Source: Streptomyces sp. SID8374 (GTDB lineage Bacteria; Actinomycetota; Actinomycetes; Streptomycetales; Streptomycetaceae). From it: a DNA stretch of 64,000 bases. Made by a program: the position numbers and the translations under genes. Within the stretch, counting starts at the first letter, position 1. Every line of letters starts with the position of its first letter. The notes under the pieces are model-generated. The model made no database searches, was not told where the DNA came from, and saw only the letters and a program-made list of their open reading frames with translations. This document shows, in pieces, positions 33,446 through 41,915 of the stretch. Where the stretch lies: the NCBI RefSeq assembly GCF_009865135.1, contig NZ_WWGH01000002.1, forward strand, positions 1,488,001-1,552,000. Direction: 5' to 3'.

Positions 33446-35454
33446 GCGGAGACCTCCAGAGGGTCGAGCTTGTTCGCTTTCCGGATCTCGTCGACGATAC
33501 GGCCGATGATCTCCGTGATGCCGAAGTCCTTCGGGGTGAAGACGGCGGCCACACCGGCTTCGATGAGCGCCGCGGCGTCCGCCGGCGGGATGATGCCGCC
33601 CGCGATCACCGGGATGTCCGGCGCCCCGGCCTCCCGCAGCCGGTGCAGGACGTCGGGGACCAGCTCCGCGTGCGAGCCGGAGAGGATGGAGAGCCCCACG
33701 CAGTGCACGTCCTCGGCGAGCGCCGCGTCGGTGATCTGCTCGGGGGTCAGCCGGATCCCCTGGTAGACCACCTCGAACCCGGCGTCCCGGGCTCGTACGG
33801 CGATCTGCTCGGCCCCGTTGGAGTGCCCGTCAAGACCCGGCTTGCCGACCAGCAGGCGCAGCCGTCCCACGCCCAGGTCGGCAGCGGTCCGGGTGACCTT
33901 CTCGCGGACCAGCGAGAGCGTGCTGCCCGGCTCGGCGGTGACCGCGACCGGGGCCGAGGAGACCCCGGTGGGCGCCCGGAACTCGCCGAAGACGTCCCGC
34001 AGCGCCCAGGACCATTCGCCGGTGGTGACACCCGCGCGGGCGCACTCGACGGTGGCCTCCATCATGTTCTCGGTGCCCGCGGCGGCCTTCTTCAGCGCGG
34101 CCAGCGCCTCCGTCGCCCGGGCCTCGTCGCGGTTGTCCCGCCACTCGTGCAGGGCGGCGACGACCCGGGCCTCGTTCTCGGGGTCGACGGTCATGATCGC
34201 GCCGTCGAGGTCGGAGGTGAGCGGGTTGGGCTCGGTCGTCTCGTAGATGTTGACGCCGACGATCTTCTCCTCGCCGCCCTCGATCCGGGCCCGCCGCGCC
34301 GCGTGCGAGGAGACCAGCTCCGACTTCAGGTAGCCGGACTCGACGGCCGCCATCGCGCCGCCCATCTGCTGGATCCGGTCGATCTCCGCCAGCGACTCCT
34401 CGACCAGGGACTCGACCTTGGCCTCGATGACGTGGGAACCGGCGAAGATGTCCTCGTACTCCAGCAGATCGCTCTCGTGCGCCAGCACCTGCTGGATACG
34501 GAGCGACCACTGCTGGTCCCAGGGGCGGGGCAGCCCCAGCGCCTCGTTCCAGGCCGGGAGCTGCACAGCGCGGGCGCGGGCGTCCTTGGAGAGGGTGACG
34601 GCCAGCATCTCCAGGACGATGCGCTGGACGTTGTTCTCCGGCTGCGCCTCGGTCAGACCGAGGGAGTTGACCTGGACGCCGTAGCGGAAGCGGCGCTGCT
34701 TGGGGTCGGTGATGCCGTACCGCTCGCGGGTGACGCGGTCCCAGATGCGGCCGAAGGCGCGCATCTTGCACATCTCCTCGATGAAGCGGACGCCCGCGTT
34801 CACGAAGAACGAGATCCGGGCGACCACATCACCGAACTTCTCCTCGGGCACCTGGCCCGAGTCGCGGACCGCGTCGAGTACCGCGATGGCGGTCGACATG
34901 GCGTACGCGATCTCCTGGACCGGGGTGGCCCCCGCCTCCTGGAGGTGGTAGCTGCAGATGTTGATCGGGTTCCACTTGGGGATGCGGTTGACCGTGTACG
35001 TGATCATGTCGGTGGTCAGCCGCAGCGAGGGCACCGGCGGGAAGACGTGCGTCCCGCGCGAGAGGTACTCCTTCACGATGTCGTTCTGCGTGGTCCCCTG
35101 GAGCTTGGCGGGGTCGGCCCCCTGCTCCTCCGCGACCACCTGGTAGAGCGCCAGCAGCCACATGGCGGTCGCGTTGATCGTCATCGAGGTGTTCATCTGC
35201 TCCAGGGGGATGTCCTGGAACAGCCGGCGCATGTCTCCGAGGTGCGAGACGGGAACACCGACGCGGCCCACCTCGCCGCGGGCGAGAATGTGGTCCGGGT
35301 CGTATCCGGTCTGCGTCGGCAGATCGAAGGCGACCGAGAGACCGGTCTGGCCCTTGGCGAGGTTGCGGCGGTACAGCTCGTTGGACGCCTCGGCGGTCGA
35401 GTGACCGGCGTACGTCCGCATGAGCCAGGGCCGGTCCTTCTGACGTTCGGTCAT
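33442..35454 (-). CDS. ecm: Ethylmalonyl-CoA mutase (coenzyme B12 dependent)
   Basis: The 670-residue protein is a one-chain methylmalonyl-CoA-mutase-family enzyme. A substrate barrel begins RPWLMRTYAGHSTAEASNEL, and a C-terminal B12 domain (about 525-660) has the base-off motif DGHSNG in place of the DxHxxG consensus and GLSILSGSH. Together with ccr next door this identifies it as ethylmalonyl-CoA mutase (also called MeaA), which makes methylsuccinyl-CoA. GAGG precedes the ATG. It lies nine bases after ccr. Confidence 0.94.
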   Translation of the reverse strand: MTERQKDRPWLMRTYAGHSTAEASNELYRRNLAKGQTGLSVAFDLPTQTGYDPDHILARGEVGRVGVPVSHLGDMRRLFQDIPLEQMNTSMTINATAMWLLALYQVVAEEQGADPAKLQGTTQNDIVKEYLSRGTHVFPPVPSLRLTTDMITYTVNRIPKWNPINICSYHLQEAGATPVQEIAYAMSTAIAVLDAVRDSGQVPEEKFGDVVARISFFVNAGVRFIEEMCKMRAFGRIWDRVTRERYGITDPKQRRFRYGVQVNSLGLTEAQPENNVQRIVLEMLAVTLSKDARARAVQLPAWNEALGLPRPWDQQWSLRIQQVLAHESDLLEYEDIFAGSHVIEAKVESLVEESLAEIDRIQQMGGAMAAVESGYLKSELVSSHAARRARIEGGEEKIVGVNIYETTEPNPLTSDLDGAIMTVDPENEARVVAALHEWRDNRDEARATEALAALKKAAAGTENMMEATVECARAGVTTGEWSWALRDVFGEFRAPTGVSSAPVAVTAEPGSTLSLVREKVTRTAADLGVGRLRLLVGKPGLDGHSNGAEQIAVRARDAGFEVVYQGIRLTPEQITDAALAEDVHCVGLSILSGSHAELVPDVLHRLREAGAPDIPVIAGGIIPPADAAALIEAGVAAVFTPKDFGITEIIGRIVDEIRKANKLDPLEVSA

Positions 35455-35463
35455 GGGAGAACC

Positions 35464-36801
35464 TCAGACGTTGCGGAAGCGGTTGATGGCGTCGATGTGC
35501 TGCTCGCGCATTTCCTGGTCGCGCACGCCCAGACCCTCGCGGGGTGCCAGTGCCAGGACGCCGACCTTGCCCTGGTGGGCGTTGCGGTGGACGTCGTGGG
35601 CGGCCTGGCCCGTCTCCTCCAGGGTGTACGTCTTGGAGAGCGTCGGGTGGATCTTGCCCTTGGCGATGAGGCGGTTGGCCTCCCACGCCTCGCGGTAGTT
35701 GGCGAAGTGGGAGCCGATGATCCGCTTGAGGGACATCCACAGGTAGCGGTTGTCGTACTCGTGCATGTAGCCCGAGGTGGAGGCGCAGGTCGTGATCGTG
35801 CCGCCCTTGCGGGTGACGTAGACCGAGGCGCCGAAGGTCTCGCGGCCCGGGTGCTCGAAGACGATGTCGATGTCCTCGCCGCCGGTGTACTCGCGGATGC
35901 GCTTGCCGAAGCGCTTCCACTCCTTCGGGTCCTGGGTGCGCTCGTCCTTCCAGAACTTGTAGCCGTCGGCGTTGCGGTCGATGACCGCCTCGGCGCCCAT
36001 CTTCCGGCAGATGTCGGCCTTCTCCGGGGAGGAGACGACACAGATCGGGTTGGCGCCGCCGGCCAGCGCGAACTGGGTGGCGTAGGAGCCGAGTCCGCCG
36101 CTGGCGCCCCAGATCAGCACGTTGTCGCCCTGCTTCATGCCGGCGCCGTTGCGCGAGACGAGCTGGCGGTACGCGGTCGAGTTGACCAGGCCCGGAGCCG
36201 CCGCCTCCTCCCAGCTGAGGTGCTTGGGCTTGGGCATCAGCTGGTTGGACTTGACGAGCGCGATCTCCGCCAGGCCGCCGAAGTTGGTCTCGAAGCCCCA
36301 GATGCGCTGCTCGGGGTCGAGCATCGTGTCGTTGTGGCCGTCGGAGGACTCCAGCTCCACGGAGAGGCAGTGCGCGACGACCTCGTCGCCCGGGTTCCAG
36401 GCGTTCACGCCGGGGCCGGTGCGCAGGACGACGCCCGCGAGGTCGGAGCCGATGACGTGGTACGGCAGGTCGTGGCGCTTGGTGAGCTCGCTGAGCCGTC
36501 CGTACCGCTCCAGGAAGCCGAAGGTGGAGACCGGCTCGAAGATGGAGGTCCACACGGAGTTGTAATTCACCGAACTGGCCATCACGGCGACGAGGGCCTC
36601 GCCGGGGCCGAGTTCGGGGACCGGGACCTCGTCCAGGTGGAGCGACTTGCGGGGGTCCTTGTCGCGGGAGTCGAGTCCCGCGAACATCTCCGCCTCGTCC
36701 TTGTGCACGGTGATCGCGCGGTAGGACTCGGGGAGGGACAGGGCCGCGAAGTCCGCGGCCGTGCTGTCCTGCGATTGGATCGCGTCCAGGATTTCCTTCA
36801 C
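35464..36801 (-). CDS. ccr: Crotonyl-CoA carboxylase/reductase
   Basis: The 445-residue MDR-family enzyme reductively carboxylates crotonyl-CoA with NADPH and CO2 to ethylmalonyl-CoA. Residues known to hold CO2 in characterised CCRs are all at the expected positions: Asn 81, Phe 170, Glu 171 and His 365. The nucleotide site is WGASGGLGSYATQ near residue 231. It is the first gene of the ethylmalonyl-CoA operon and also a source of the polyketide extender ethylmalonyl-CoA. GGAGG lies before the GTG at 36801. A likely promoter is 230 bases upstream. Confidence 0.96.
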   Translation of the reverse strand: MKEILDAIQSQDSTAADFAALSLPESYRAITVHKDEAEMFAGLDSRDKDPRKSLHLDEVPVPELGPGEALVAVMASSVNYNSVWTSIFEPVSTFGFLERYGRLSELTKRHDLPYHVIGSDLAGVVLRTGPGVNAWNPGDEVVAHCLSVELESSDGHNDTMLDPEQRIWGFETNFGGLAEIALVKSNQLMPKPKHLSWEEAAAPGLVNSTAYRQLVSRNGAGMKQGDNVLIWGASGGLGSYATQFALAGGANPICVVSSPEKADICRKMGAEAVIDRNADGYKFWKDERTQDPKEWKRFGKRIREYTGGEDIDIVFEHPGRETFGASVYVTRKGGTITTCASTSGYMHEYDNRYLWMSLKRIIGSHFANYREAWEANRLIAKGKIHPTLSKTYTLEETGQAAHDVHRNAHQGKVGVLALAPREGLGVRDQEMREQHIDAINRFRNV

Positions 36802-37031
36802 GGTGTTGCCTCCGGTGATGCGGCGTCGAGGGAACGCTTGAGGGGCCCTGCTGGCAGGGGAGCGGTGCGGTGTGGAGGTGTATTGCCGTCGGTTCGGCGG
36901 GTGGAGCTTCGGCTTTGCTCGGGTGGAGCGGAAGGGTGCCTGTGACGCAGGCGTCCGGGCGCGCAGCACGGTGGTTGCGGGGACAGCCGGCGTACGTGAG
37001 ATCCCAGCACGCCGGCCGCCCGGACACCTTC

Positions 37032-37060
37032 AACGTATGGCACTCCGTGACACCTGACAA
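37032..37060 (-). promoter_or_regulatory. Probable vegetative promoter of the ccr operon
   Basis: On the minus strand TTGTCA (37060-37055) and TACGTT (37037-37032) are 17 bases apart, close to the HrdB consensus. Transcription would start near 37025, leaving a leader of about 225 bases before ccr. Confidence 0.6.
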
Positions 37061-37073
37061 GGCACCCAGTGCC
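37061..37073. promoter_or_regulatory. Dyad abutting the ccr promoter
   Basis: GGCAC-CCA-GTGCC is a perfect 5-bp inverted repeat immediately upstream of the -35 box of the ccr promoter. The location suits an activator or repressor site. The factor is unknown. Confidence 0.4.
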
Positions 37074-37158
37074 AACAATTTCTCTCACTTGTCATCTCGT
37101 AGGCACGCATGAGCAACACGATGGGCGTTACGAGCCGTTCTGTCCTGCTGGCAGGCGG

Positions 37159-37965
37159 TTACCGCCCCGGTCGGTACACATACGGCGTCGTCGTCCCCAG
37201 CTCCGTGAAGCCCAGCCGGGCCAGGATCGGGGCGGACATGTCGGTCGCGTCGACCTGGAGGTACCGGTAGCCGCGCTCGGCGGCGATCCGCGCCCGGTGG
37301 GCCACCAGCGCCCGGTAGATCCCCTTCCCCCGCCAGGCGGCCACCGTCCCGCCGCCCCAGAGCCCGGCGAAGCCCGTACCCGGGTACAGCTCCATCCGCC
37401 CGGAGCAGACCGGCTCCCCGCCCCCGTCCACCGCCATCACCGCCACGAAGTCCTCGGGGGCCTCCTCCAGCCGCTTCACGACCTGGTGGAGTAGCCGGGT
37501 CCCGTCCGTCCCGAACGCCCGCTCATGGGCCCGGGCCATCAGCTCGGCCCCCGCCGCATCGGTCACCGGCCGCAGGGTGATCCCCTCGGGCAGCTCCACC
37601 GGCCCGGCCAGCAGCCCGGCAGGCGCCACCAGCAGGGTCTCCGGCTCCTCCGGCACGAATCCGGCCGCCCGCAGCCGGTCGCCCAGGTCGGCGGGGCGGT
37701 CGTGGGCGTACAGCTTCCACTCGAACTCGGGCAGCCCGAGCGCCGCGCAGTGCGCGACCTGGTCGGCGATCGCCGCGTCCGCCCCCGCCGCGTCCAGCCC
37801 CGGGGCCGACCACACCACCCCGTTCCAGTCGTCGGGGCCGCCCACCTGGCGTACGACGGGCCCGGCGCGCTCCACGCGTACGCCGGGCCCGTCCGGGCGG
37901 GCATGCTCCCGCATCGCGCGGTCGAACAGGTCACGGATCTCGATGGCGCCCTCACTTGATCGCAT
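37159..37965 (-). CDS. GNAT family N-acetyltransferase
   Basis: The 268-residue protein has a GNAT domain in the C-terminal half. The acetyl-CoA motif appears as GGGTVAAWRGKGIYRALVAH, with YLQVDATDMSAPILARLGF after it. The N-terminal half (about 1-130) looks like a diverged second GNAT-like domain. The acceptor is unknown. GAGGTG precedes the ATG at 37965. It seems to be a single gene. Confidence 0.85.
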   Translation of the reverse strand: MRSSEGAIEIRDLFDRAMREHARPDGPGVRVERAGPVVRQVGGPDDWNGVVWSAPGLDAAGADAAIADQVAHCAALGLPEFEWKLYAHDRPADLGDRLRAAGFVPEEPETLLVAPAGLLAGPVELPEGITLRPVTDAAGAELMARAHERAFGTDGTRLLHQVVKRLEEAPEDFVAVMAVDGGGEPVCSGRMELYPGTGFAGLWGGGTVAAWRGKGIYRALVAHRARIAAERGYRYLQVDATDMSAPILARLGFTELGTTTPYVYRPGR

Positions 37966-38122
37966 CCGCGCACCTCAGCACAGCGGTGATCGGTGAACCA
38001 GCGGATTTCGGCCGTCGCTCGGGCGCGATGGCCCGGCCCGTACGCGTCGAAAGGCCAGCTCGGGGCAGGTGTCCGGGACCAAGTGATCTTGAAGGGGTCA
38101 GGAAGGCAGGGGTGGGGCACCG

Positions 38123-38878
38123 ATGGGCATACCGATCCGCAGAGGGAGCGTCCGGAAGCGCCGGCGCCCCTTCGACCTCCGCCGCACCACCTTCGGCTTC
38201 GCCCTGATCGCGCTGATCCTCGCGGGCGGCGGGATGGCGCTGCGGGCCGCCTGGCGGAGCGCCGGACGCCACCCGGTCGCCGCCGGGGCCCTGATGGTCC
38301 TGGCCCTCGCCGCCGCCCTCGTGGTGCTGCGCCGCCGTCGCGCCCGGCGGCTCGCGGAGAGCGTCACGGATGCCGCGTACGGGATCGTCGACGCCGGGCT
38401 GGCGGAGCTGGACGCCGCCGAGGCCGCTCGCGCGCAGGCCCGCCCCGAACCCGCCCACCCGGTCGACTACGCGCAGCTGGACCCGTACGCCTTCGAGGAG
38501 GCCGTGGCCGAGCTCTGCCGGCGCGACGGCTGCGCGGACGCCGAGGTGGTGGGCGGCGCCGGGGACCTGGGCGCCGACGTCGTGGCCACCACCCCGGACG
38601 GCCGCCGCCTGGTCGTCCAGTGCAAGCGGTACGGGCCCGGGAATCGGGCCGGATCGCAGGACCTCCAGCGCTTCGGCGGCACCTGCTACGCGGTCCACGA
38701 GGCGGACATCGCGCTCGTCGTCTCCACCGGCGGCTTCACCGAACCCGCCCTCGACTACGCCGAGCAGTGCGCCATCCTCTGCTACGGCCCCGAGGAGCTG
38801 GCCGCCTGGAGCGAGGGCGGCGCACCGCCGCCGTGGGTCCCCGCCGAAGAGCCGGCCCCCGGGCTCAGCGCTCCTTGA
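38123..38878 (+). CDS. Membrane-anchored Mrr-type restriction endonuclease-like protein
   Basis: The 251-residue protein has a basic N-terminus, two membrane helices (about 23-42 and 52-68), then an Mrr-family nuclease domain (about 115-245). The catalytic core is visible as GADVVATTPDGRR and LVVQCKRYG, with the QxK variant usual in Mrr proteins. Mrr nucleases cut modified DNA, but this membrane-tethered subtype has no assigned target that I know of. It could act on incoming DNA at the envelope. Its 3' end overlaps the convergent TetR gene by 14 bases. Confidence 0.85.
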   Translation: MGIPIRRGSVRKRRRPFDLRRTTFGFALIALILAGGGMALRAAWRSAGRHPVAAGALMVLALAAALVVLRRRRARRLAESVTDAAYGIVDAGLAELDAAEAARAQARPEPAHPVDYAQLDPYAFEEAVAELCRRDGCADAEVVGGAGDLGADVVATTPDGRRLVVQCKRYGPGNRAGSQDLQRFGGTCYAVHEADIALVVSTGGFTEPALDYAEQCAILCYGPEELAAWSEGGAPPPWVPAEEPAPGLSAP

Positions 38879-39680
38879 GGGCCTGCTGGATCGTCCGCAT
38901 GACCTCGTCCAGCGGGGCGTCCGTACGCGCCACGGCGACGAGCACCTCGCCCTCGGTCGCCACCGTCGCCGCCGGCGCCCTGGCGGGCTCGGCCTGGGCG
39001 GTCCTGCCCGCCCCGATGCCGGTGCCGAAGGTGTCGCGCACGATGGCGAACGCCCGGTCCAGCTGGGCCTCCACATCGCCCTGTCCGCCCGCCCGCAGCC
39101 AGCGGCGCAGGACGTGGTTGTGCGCGGTGACCACGGCGGACGCGGCCACCTCCGCCAGCAGCGGGTCGTCGTTGCCCACGTGGTGGTCGCGCTCGTCGAA
39201 GTGGCCCAGCAGATAGCGGGTGAACAGCCGCTCGTAGCGGGCCACCGACGCGATCTCGGCCTCCCTGAGGGTGGGCACTTCGCGGGTGAGCTTGTAACGG
39301 GCCACGGAGACGGCGGGCTTGGCCGCGTACATCTTCATGACTTCCTTGATGCCGCGGCAGACCGTGTCGAGGGGGTGCTCGTGCGCGGGGGCGGCGTTGA
39401 GGACGGCCTCGGCCCTGACGAGGGTGTCGTCGTGGTCCGGGAAGATGGCCTCTTCCTTGGAGCGGAAGTGGCGGAAGAAGGTCCGCCGGGCGACGCCCGC
39501 GGCGCCCGCGATCTCGTCGACGGTCGTCGCCTCGTACCCCTTCGTGGCGAAGAGTTCCATCGCGGCTGCGGCCAGTTCGCGGCGCATCTTGAGCCGTTGG
39601 GCCGCGGCGCGCGTTCCCGCGGCGGTCTCCGGGGCGTCGGGCGCGGCGGTGGCACGGGGTGACTTGGCGGGCTGGGACAT
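38865..39680 (-). CDS. TetR/AcrR family transcriptional regulator
   Basis: The 271-residue protein has a TetR helix-turn-helix at about residues 32-78 (MELFATKGYEATTVDEIAG and GVARRTFFRHFRSKEEAIF). The C-terminal ligand domain includes a variable Ala-rich stretch. It lies directly downstream of the double 3-hydroxyacyl-CoA dehydrogenase gene on the same strand (91-base gap) and so may sense an acyl-CoA. No ribosome-binding site is visible at ATG 39680; TACGTT just upstream would suit a leaderless mRNA. Confidence 0.9.
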   Translation of the reverse strand: MSQPAKSPRATAAPDAPETAAGTRAAAQRLKMRRELAAAAMELFATKGYEATTVDEIAGAAGVARRTFFRHFRSKEEAIFPDHDDTLVRAEAVLNAAPAHEHPLDTVCRGIKEVMKMYAAKPAVSVARYKLTREVPTLREAEIASVARYERLFTRYLLGHFDERDHHVGNDDPLLAEVAASAVVTAHNHVLRRWLRAGGQGDVEAQLDRAFAIVRDTFGTGIGAGRTAQAEPARAPAATVATEGEVLVAVARTDAPLDEVMRTIQQALKER

Positions 39681-39771
39681 GGCATGAACGTAACGCATCG
39701 GTGCAGGAGAGCGCGCCTTCGGGGGCGGACCGCCGGAGGGTCCCAGCAGCCCGCCCCACCCGGCTCCCGGG

Positions 39772-41553
39772 TCAGCGACGGGCATATTCGCGGAAGCCCC
39801 GGCCCGTCTTGCGGCCGAGGCAGCCCGCGGCCACCAGGTGCTCCAGCAGCGGCGCCGGAGCGAGCCCCGGGTCGCGGAACTCCTTGTGCAGCACCTTCTC
39901 GATGGCGAGGGAGACGTCCAGCCCGACGACGTCCAGCAGTTCGAACGGGCCCATCGGGTAGCCGCCGCCCAGCTTCATCGCCGCGTCGATGTCGTCCAGC
40001 GAGGCGTAGTGCTCCTCGACCATCTTGATCGCGTTGTTGAGGTACGGGAACAGCAGCGCGTTCACGATGAACCCGGCCCGGTCCCCGCAGTCCACCGGGT
40101 GCTTGCGGATCTTCGTGCAGACGGCGCGGACCGTGGCGTGCACATCGTCGGCGGTCAGGACCGTGCGGACGACCTCGACCAGCTTCATCGCGGGCGCCGG
40201 GTTGAAGAAGTGCATCCCGATGACGTCCTGGGGCCGCGCGGTCGCCCGGGCGATGGCGATGACCGGCAGGGACGAGGTGGTGGTGGCGAGGACGGCGCCC
40301 GGCCGGCAGACCTTGTCCAGGGTGGCGAACAGCTGCTGCTTGATCTCCAGGTCCTCGGCGACCGCCTCCACGGCGAGGTCGACCTCGGCGAACGCGTCCA
40401 GCGATCCGGCGGCCGTGATCCGGCCGAGCGTCTCGTCCCGCGCCTCGGCGGTGAGCCGCCCCTTGCTGACCGAGCGCTCCAGCGACTTGGCGATCCGGCC
40501 CTTGGCCAGGTCCGCCTTCTCCTGGCCGCGTGCCGCCAGGACCACGGTGTACCCGGCCTTGGCGAAGACCTCGGCGATGCCGGAGGCCATGGTGCCGGAG
40601 CCCGCGACCCCCACGGAGGTGATGGAGCGGCCGCCACCGGCCGCCGCTTCCGGGGACGGGGTCAGGGTGTCGGGCACGACCTCCTGGCCGCCCGGTCCGT
40701 CGTACGTGTAGAAGCCGCGCCCGGCCTTGCGCCCGGTCAGGCCCGCGCTGCTGAGCTGCCCGAGGACGGGGGCCGGGGCGTGCAGCCGGTCGCGGGACTC
40801 GGCGTACATGGCCTCCAGGACCGTGCGGGCGGTGTCGATGCCGATCAGGTCCAGCAGGGCGAGGGGGCCCATCGGCAGGCCGCAGCCCAGCTTCATCGCC
40901 GCGTCGATGTCCTCACGCGAGGCGTAGTTCGCCTCGTACATCGCGGCGGCCTGGTTCAGATAGCCGAAGAGCAGCCCGTCCGCGACGAACCCGGGCCGGT
41001 CGCCGACCGCGACGGGCTCCTTGCCCAGCTCCCGGGCCAGCTTGGTGACGGCCTCCACGGCGGGCGGCGCGGTGAGCACCGAGGAGACCACCTCGACCAG
41101 CTTCATCGCGGGCGCGGGGTTGAAGAAGTGCAGGCCGAGCACGCGCTCGGGGTGGAGCGACTCGGCGGCGAGCCGGGTCACCGACAGGGCGTTCGTCCCG
41201 GTGGCGAGGATCGCGGTGGGGGAGACGACGGCGTCCAGCTCCCGGAACACCTGCTGCTTGATCTCGTACGTCTCCGGCACGACCTCGATGACCAGCTCGG
41301 CCTCGGCGGCGGCCTGGAGGGCGTCGGAGGTACGGAACCGGGCGAGCGCGTCGGCCCGCTCCTGCTCGGTGATCCGCCCGCGCCCGACGGCCCGTGCGGT
41401 GGAGGCTTCGAGGGAGGTGACGGCCTGCCGGGCGGCCGCCTCGCTGATGTCGATACCGATGACCTCGCGGCCCGCGAGGGCCAGGACCTCGGCGATGCCG
41501 GTGCCCATGGTGCCGAGGCCGACGACGGCAATGGTGGAGAGCGGGGTGTCCAT
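39772..41553 (-). CDS. Duplicated 3-hydroxyacyl-CoA dehydrogenase (two complete units in one chain)
   Basis: The 593-residue protein consists of two successive 3-hydroxybutyryl/3-hydroxyacyl-CoA dehydrogenases. Each half has an NAD motif (GLGTMGTGIAEV and AGSGTMASGIAEV), the catalytic-His segment (LHFFNPAPAMKLVEVV and MHFFNPAPAMKLVEVV), and the C-terminal dimer domain (GLPMGPLALLDLIG and GYPMGPFELLDVVG). Both active sites look intact. It would interconvert acetoacetyl-CoA and 3-hydroxybutyryl-CoA, the step before crotonyl-CoA and thus before ccr, or serve beta-oxidation. GGAG lies before the ATG at 41553. Confidence 0.93.
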   Translation of the reverse strand: MDTPLSTIAVVGLGTMGTGIAEVLALAGREVIGIDISEAAARQAVTSLEASTARAVGRGRITEQERADALARFRTSDALQAAAEAELVIEVVPETYEIKQQVFRELDAVVSPTAILATGTNALSVTRLAAESLHPERVLGLHFFNPAPAMKLVEVVSSVLTAPPAVEAVTKLARELGKEPVAVGDRPGFVADGLLFGYLNQAAAMYEANYASREDIDAAMKLGCGLPMGPLALLDLIGIDTARTVLEAMYAESRDRLHAPAPVLGQLSSAGLTGRKAGRGFYTYDGPGGQEVVPDTLTPSPEAAAGGGRSITSVGVAGSGTMASGIAEVFAKAGYTVVLAARGQEKADLAKGRIAKSLERSVSKGRLTAEARDETLGRITAAGSLDAFAEVDLAVEAVAEDLEIKQQLFATLDKVCRPGAVLATTTSSLPVIAIARATARPQDVIGMHFFNPAPAMKLVEVVRTVLTADDVHATVRAVCTKIRKHPVDCGDRAGFIVNALLFPYLNNAIKMVEEHYASLDDIDAAMKLGGGYPMGPFELLDVVGLDVSLAIEKVLHKEFRDPGLAPAPLLEHLVAAGCLGRKTGRGFREYARR

Positions 41554-41780
41554 CACGGGACTCCAGGGTGAGTGACGACTGTGGGGAGCAGGCGGCGCGC
41601 GGCGATGAGGGAGCGGCGCGTGTGCGTGCGCGGATGCGTGTCGTGAAGCGCGGTGGCGGGGCGCTGGAAGCACGCCCGGCCGGGGAGGGTGACGGACTCT
41701 GTCCCGGAGTCGCGTCGCACTGGAACTGCCGAACCGACAAGCACTCCGGGTGGCTGCGTCACCAGGCCACCGGAGTCGCG

Positions 41781-41795
41781 GGGAAGTGTGTTCCC
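41781..41795. promoter_or_regulatory. Dyad in the divergent region
   Basis: GGGAA-GTGTG-TTCCC is a perfect 5-bp inverted repeat. It could bind the TetR-family regulator encoded beside the dehydrogenase. That link is a guess. Confidence 0.35.
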
Positions 41796-41807
41796 GCTCA
41801 GATGAGA

Positions 41808-41822
41808 TTAACCGGCGAGTAA
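41808..41822. promoter_or_regulatory. Imperfect dyad, TetR-operator-like
   Basis: TTAACCGGCGAGTAA has matching TTA/TAA ends and a paired core with two mismatches. It lies 13 bases from the GGGAA/TTCCC dyad. It resembles operators of acyl-CoA-sensing TetR regulators in layout only. Confidence 0.3.
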
Positions 41823-41915
41823 CGAGCGCGCCACCCCTGAGTCTTTGTGCGCTGGACCACATCGGCTCTCCCGGCCCGGCCCCCACGCAGCGTGTTCATC
41901 GATACGCTGAGCGTC

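Larger units (their letters stand above)
36802..37158. other. Leader and promoter region of the ethylmalonyl-CoA operon
   Basis: These 357 bases lie between ccr and the stop of the acetyltransferase gene upstream on the same strand. They contain a good vegetative promoter (37032-37060) and a dyad next to it. They imply a ccr leader of about 225 bases. I see no gene or recognised riboswitch in it. Confidence 0.6.
41554..41915. other. Divergent promoter region of the dehydrogenase and HEAT-repeat genes
   Basis: These 362 bases lie between outward-facing genes. They hold two candidate operators (41781-41795 and 41808-41822) in a locally AT-richer stretch. A TACGCT about 11 bases before the HEAT gene start could be its -10. 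No further gene is supported. Confidence 0.55.

Noticed and set aside
33643..36945. A 1,100-codon open frame on the plus strand opposite ecm and ccr
   Set aside because: It is antisense to two genes with clear motifs; long antisense frames are common in GC-rich DNA. Its protein is low-complexity Arg/Gly/Asp/Val sequence with no recognisable domain.
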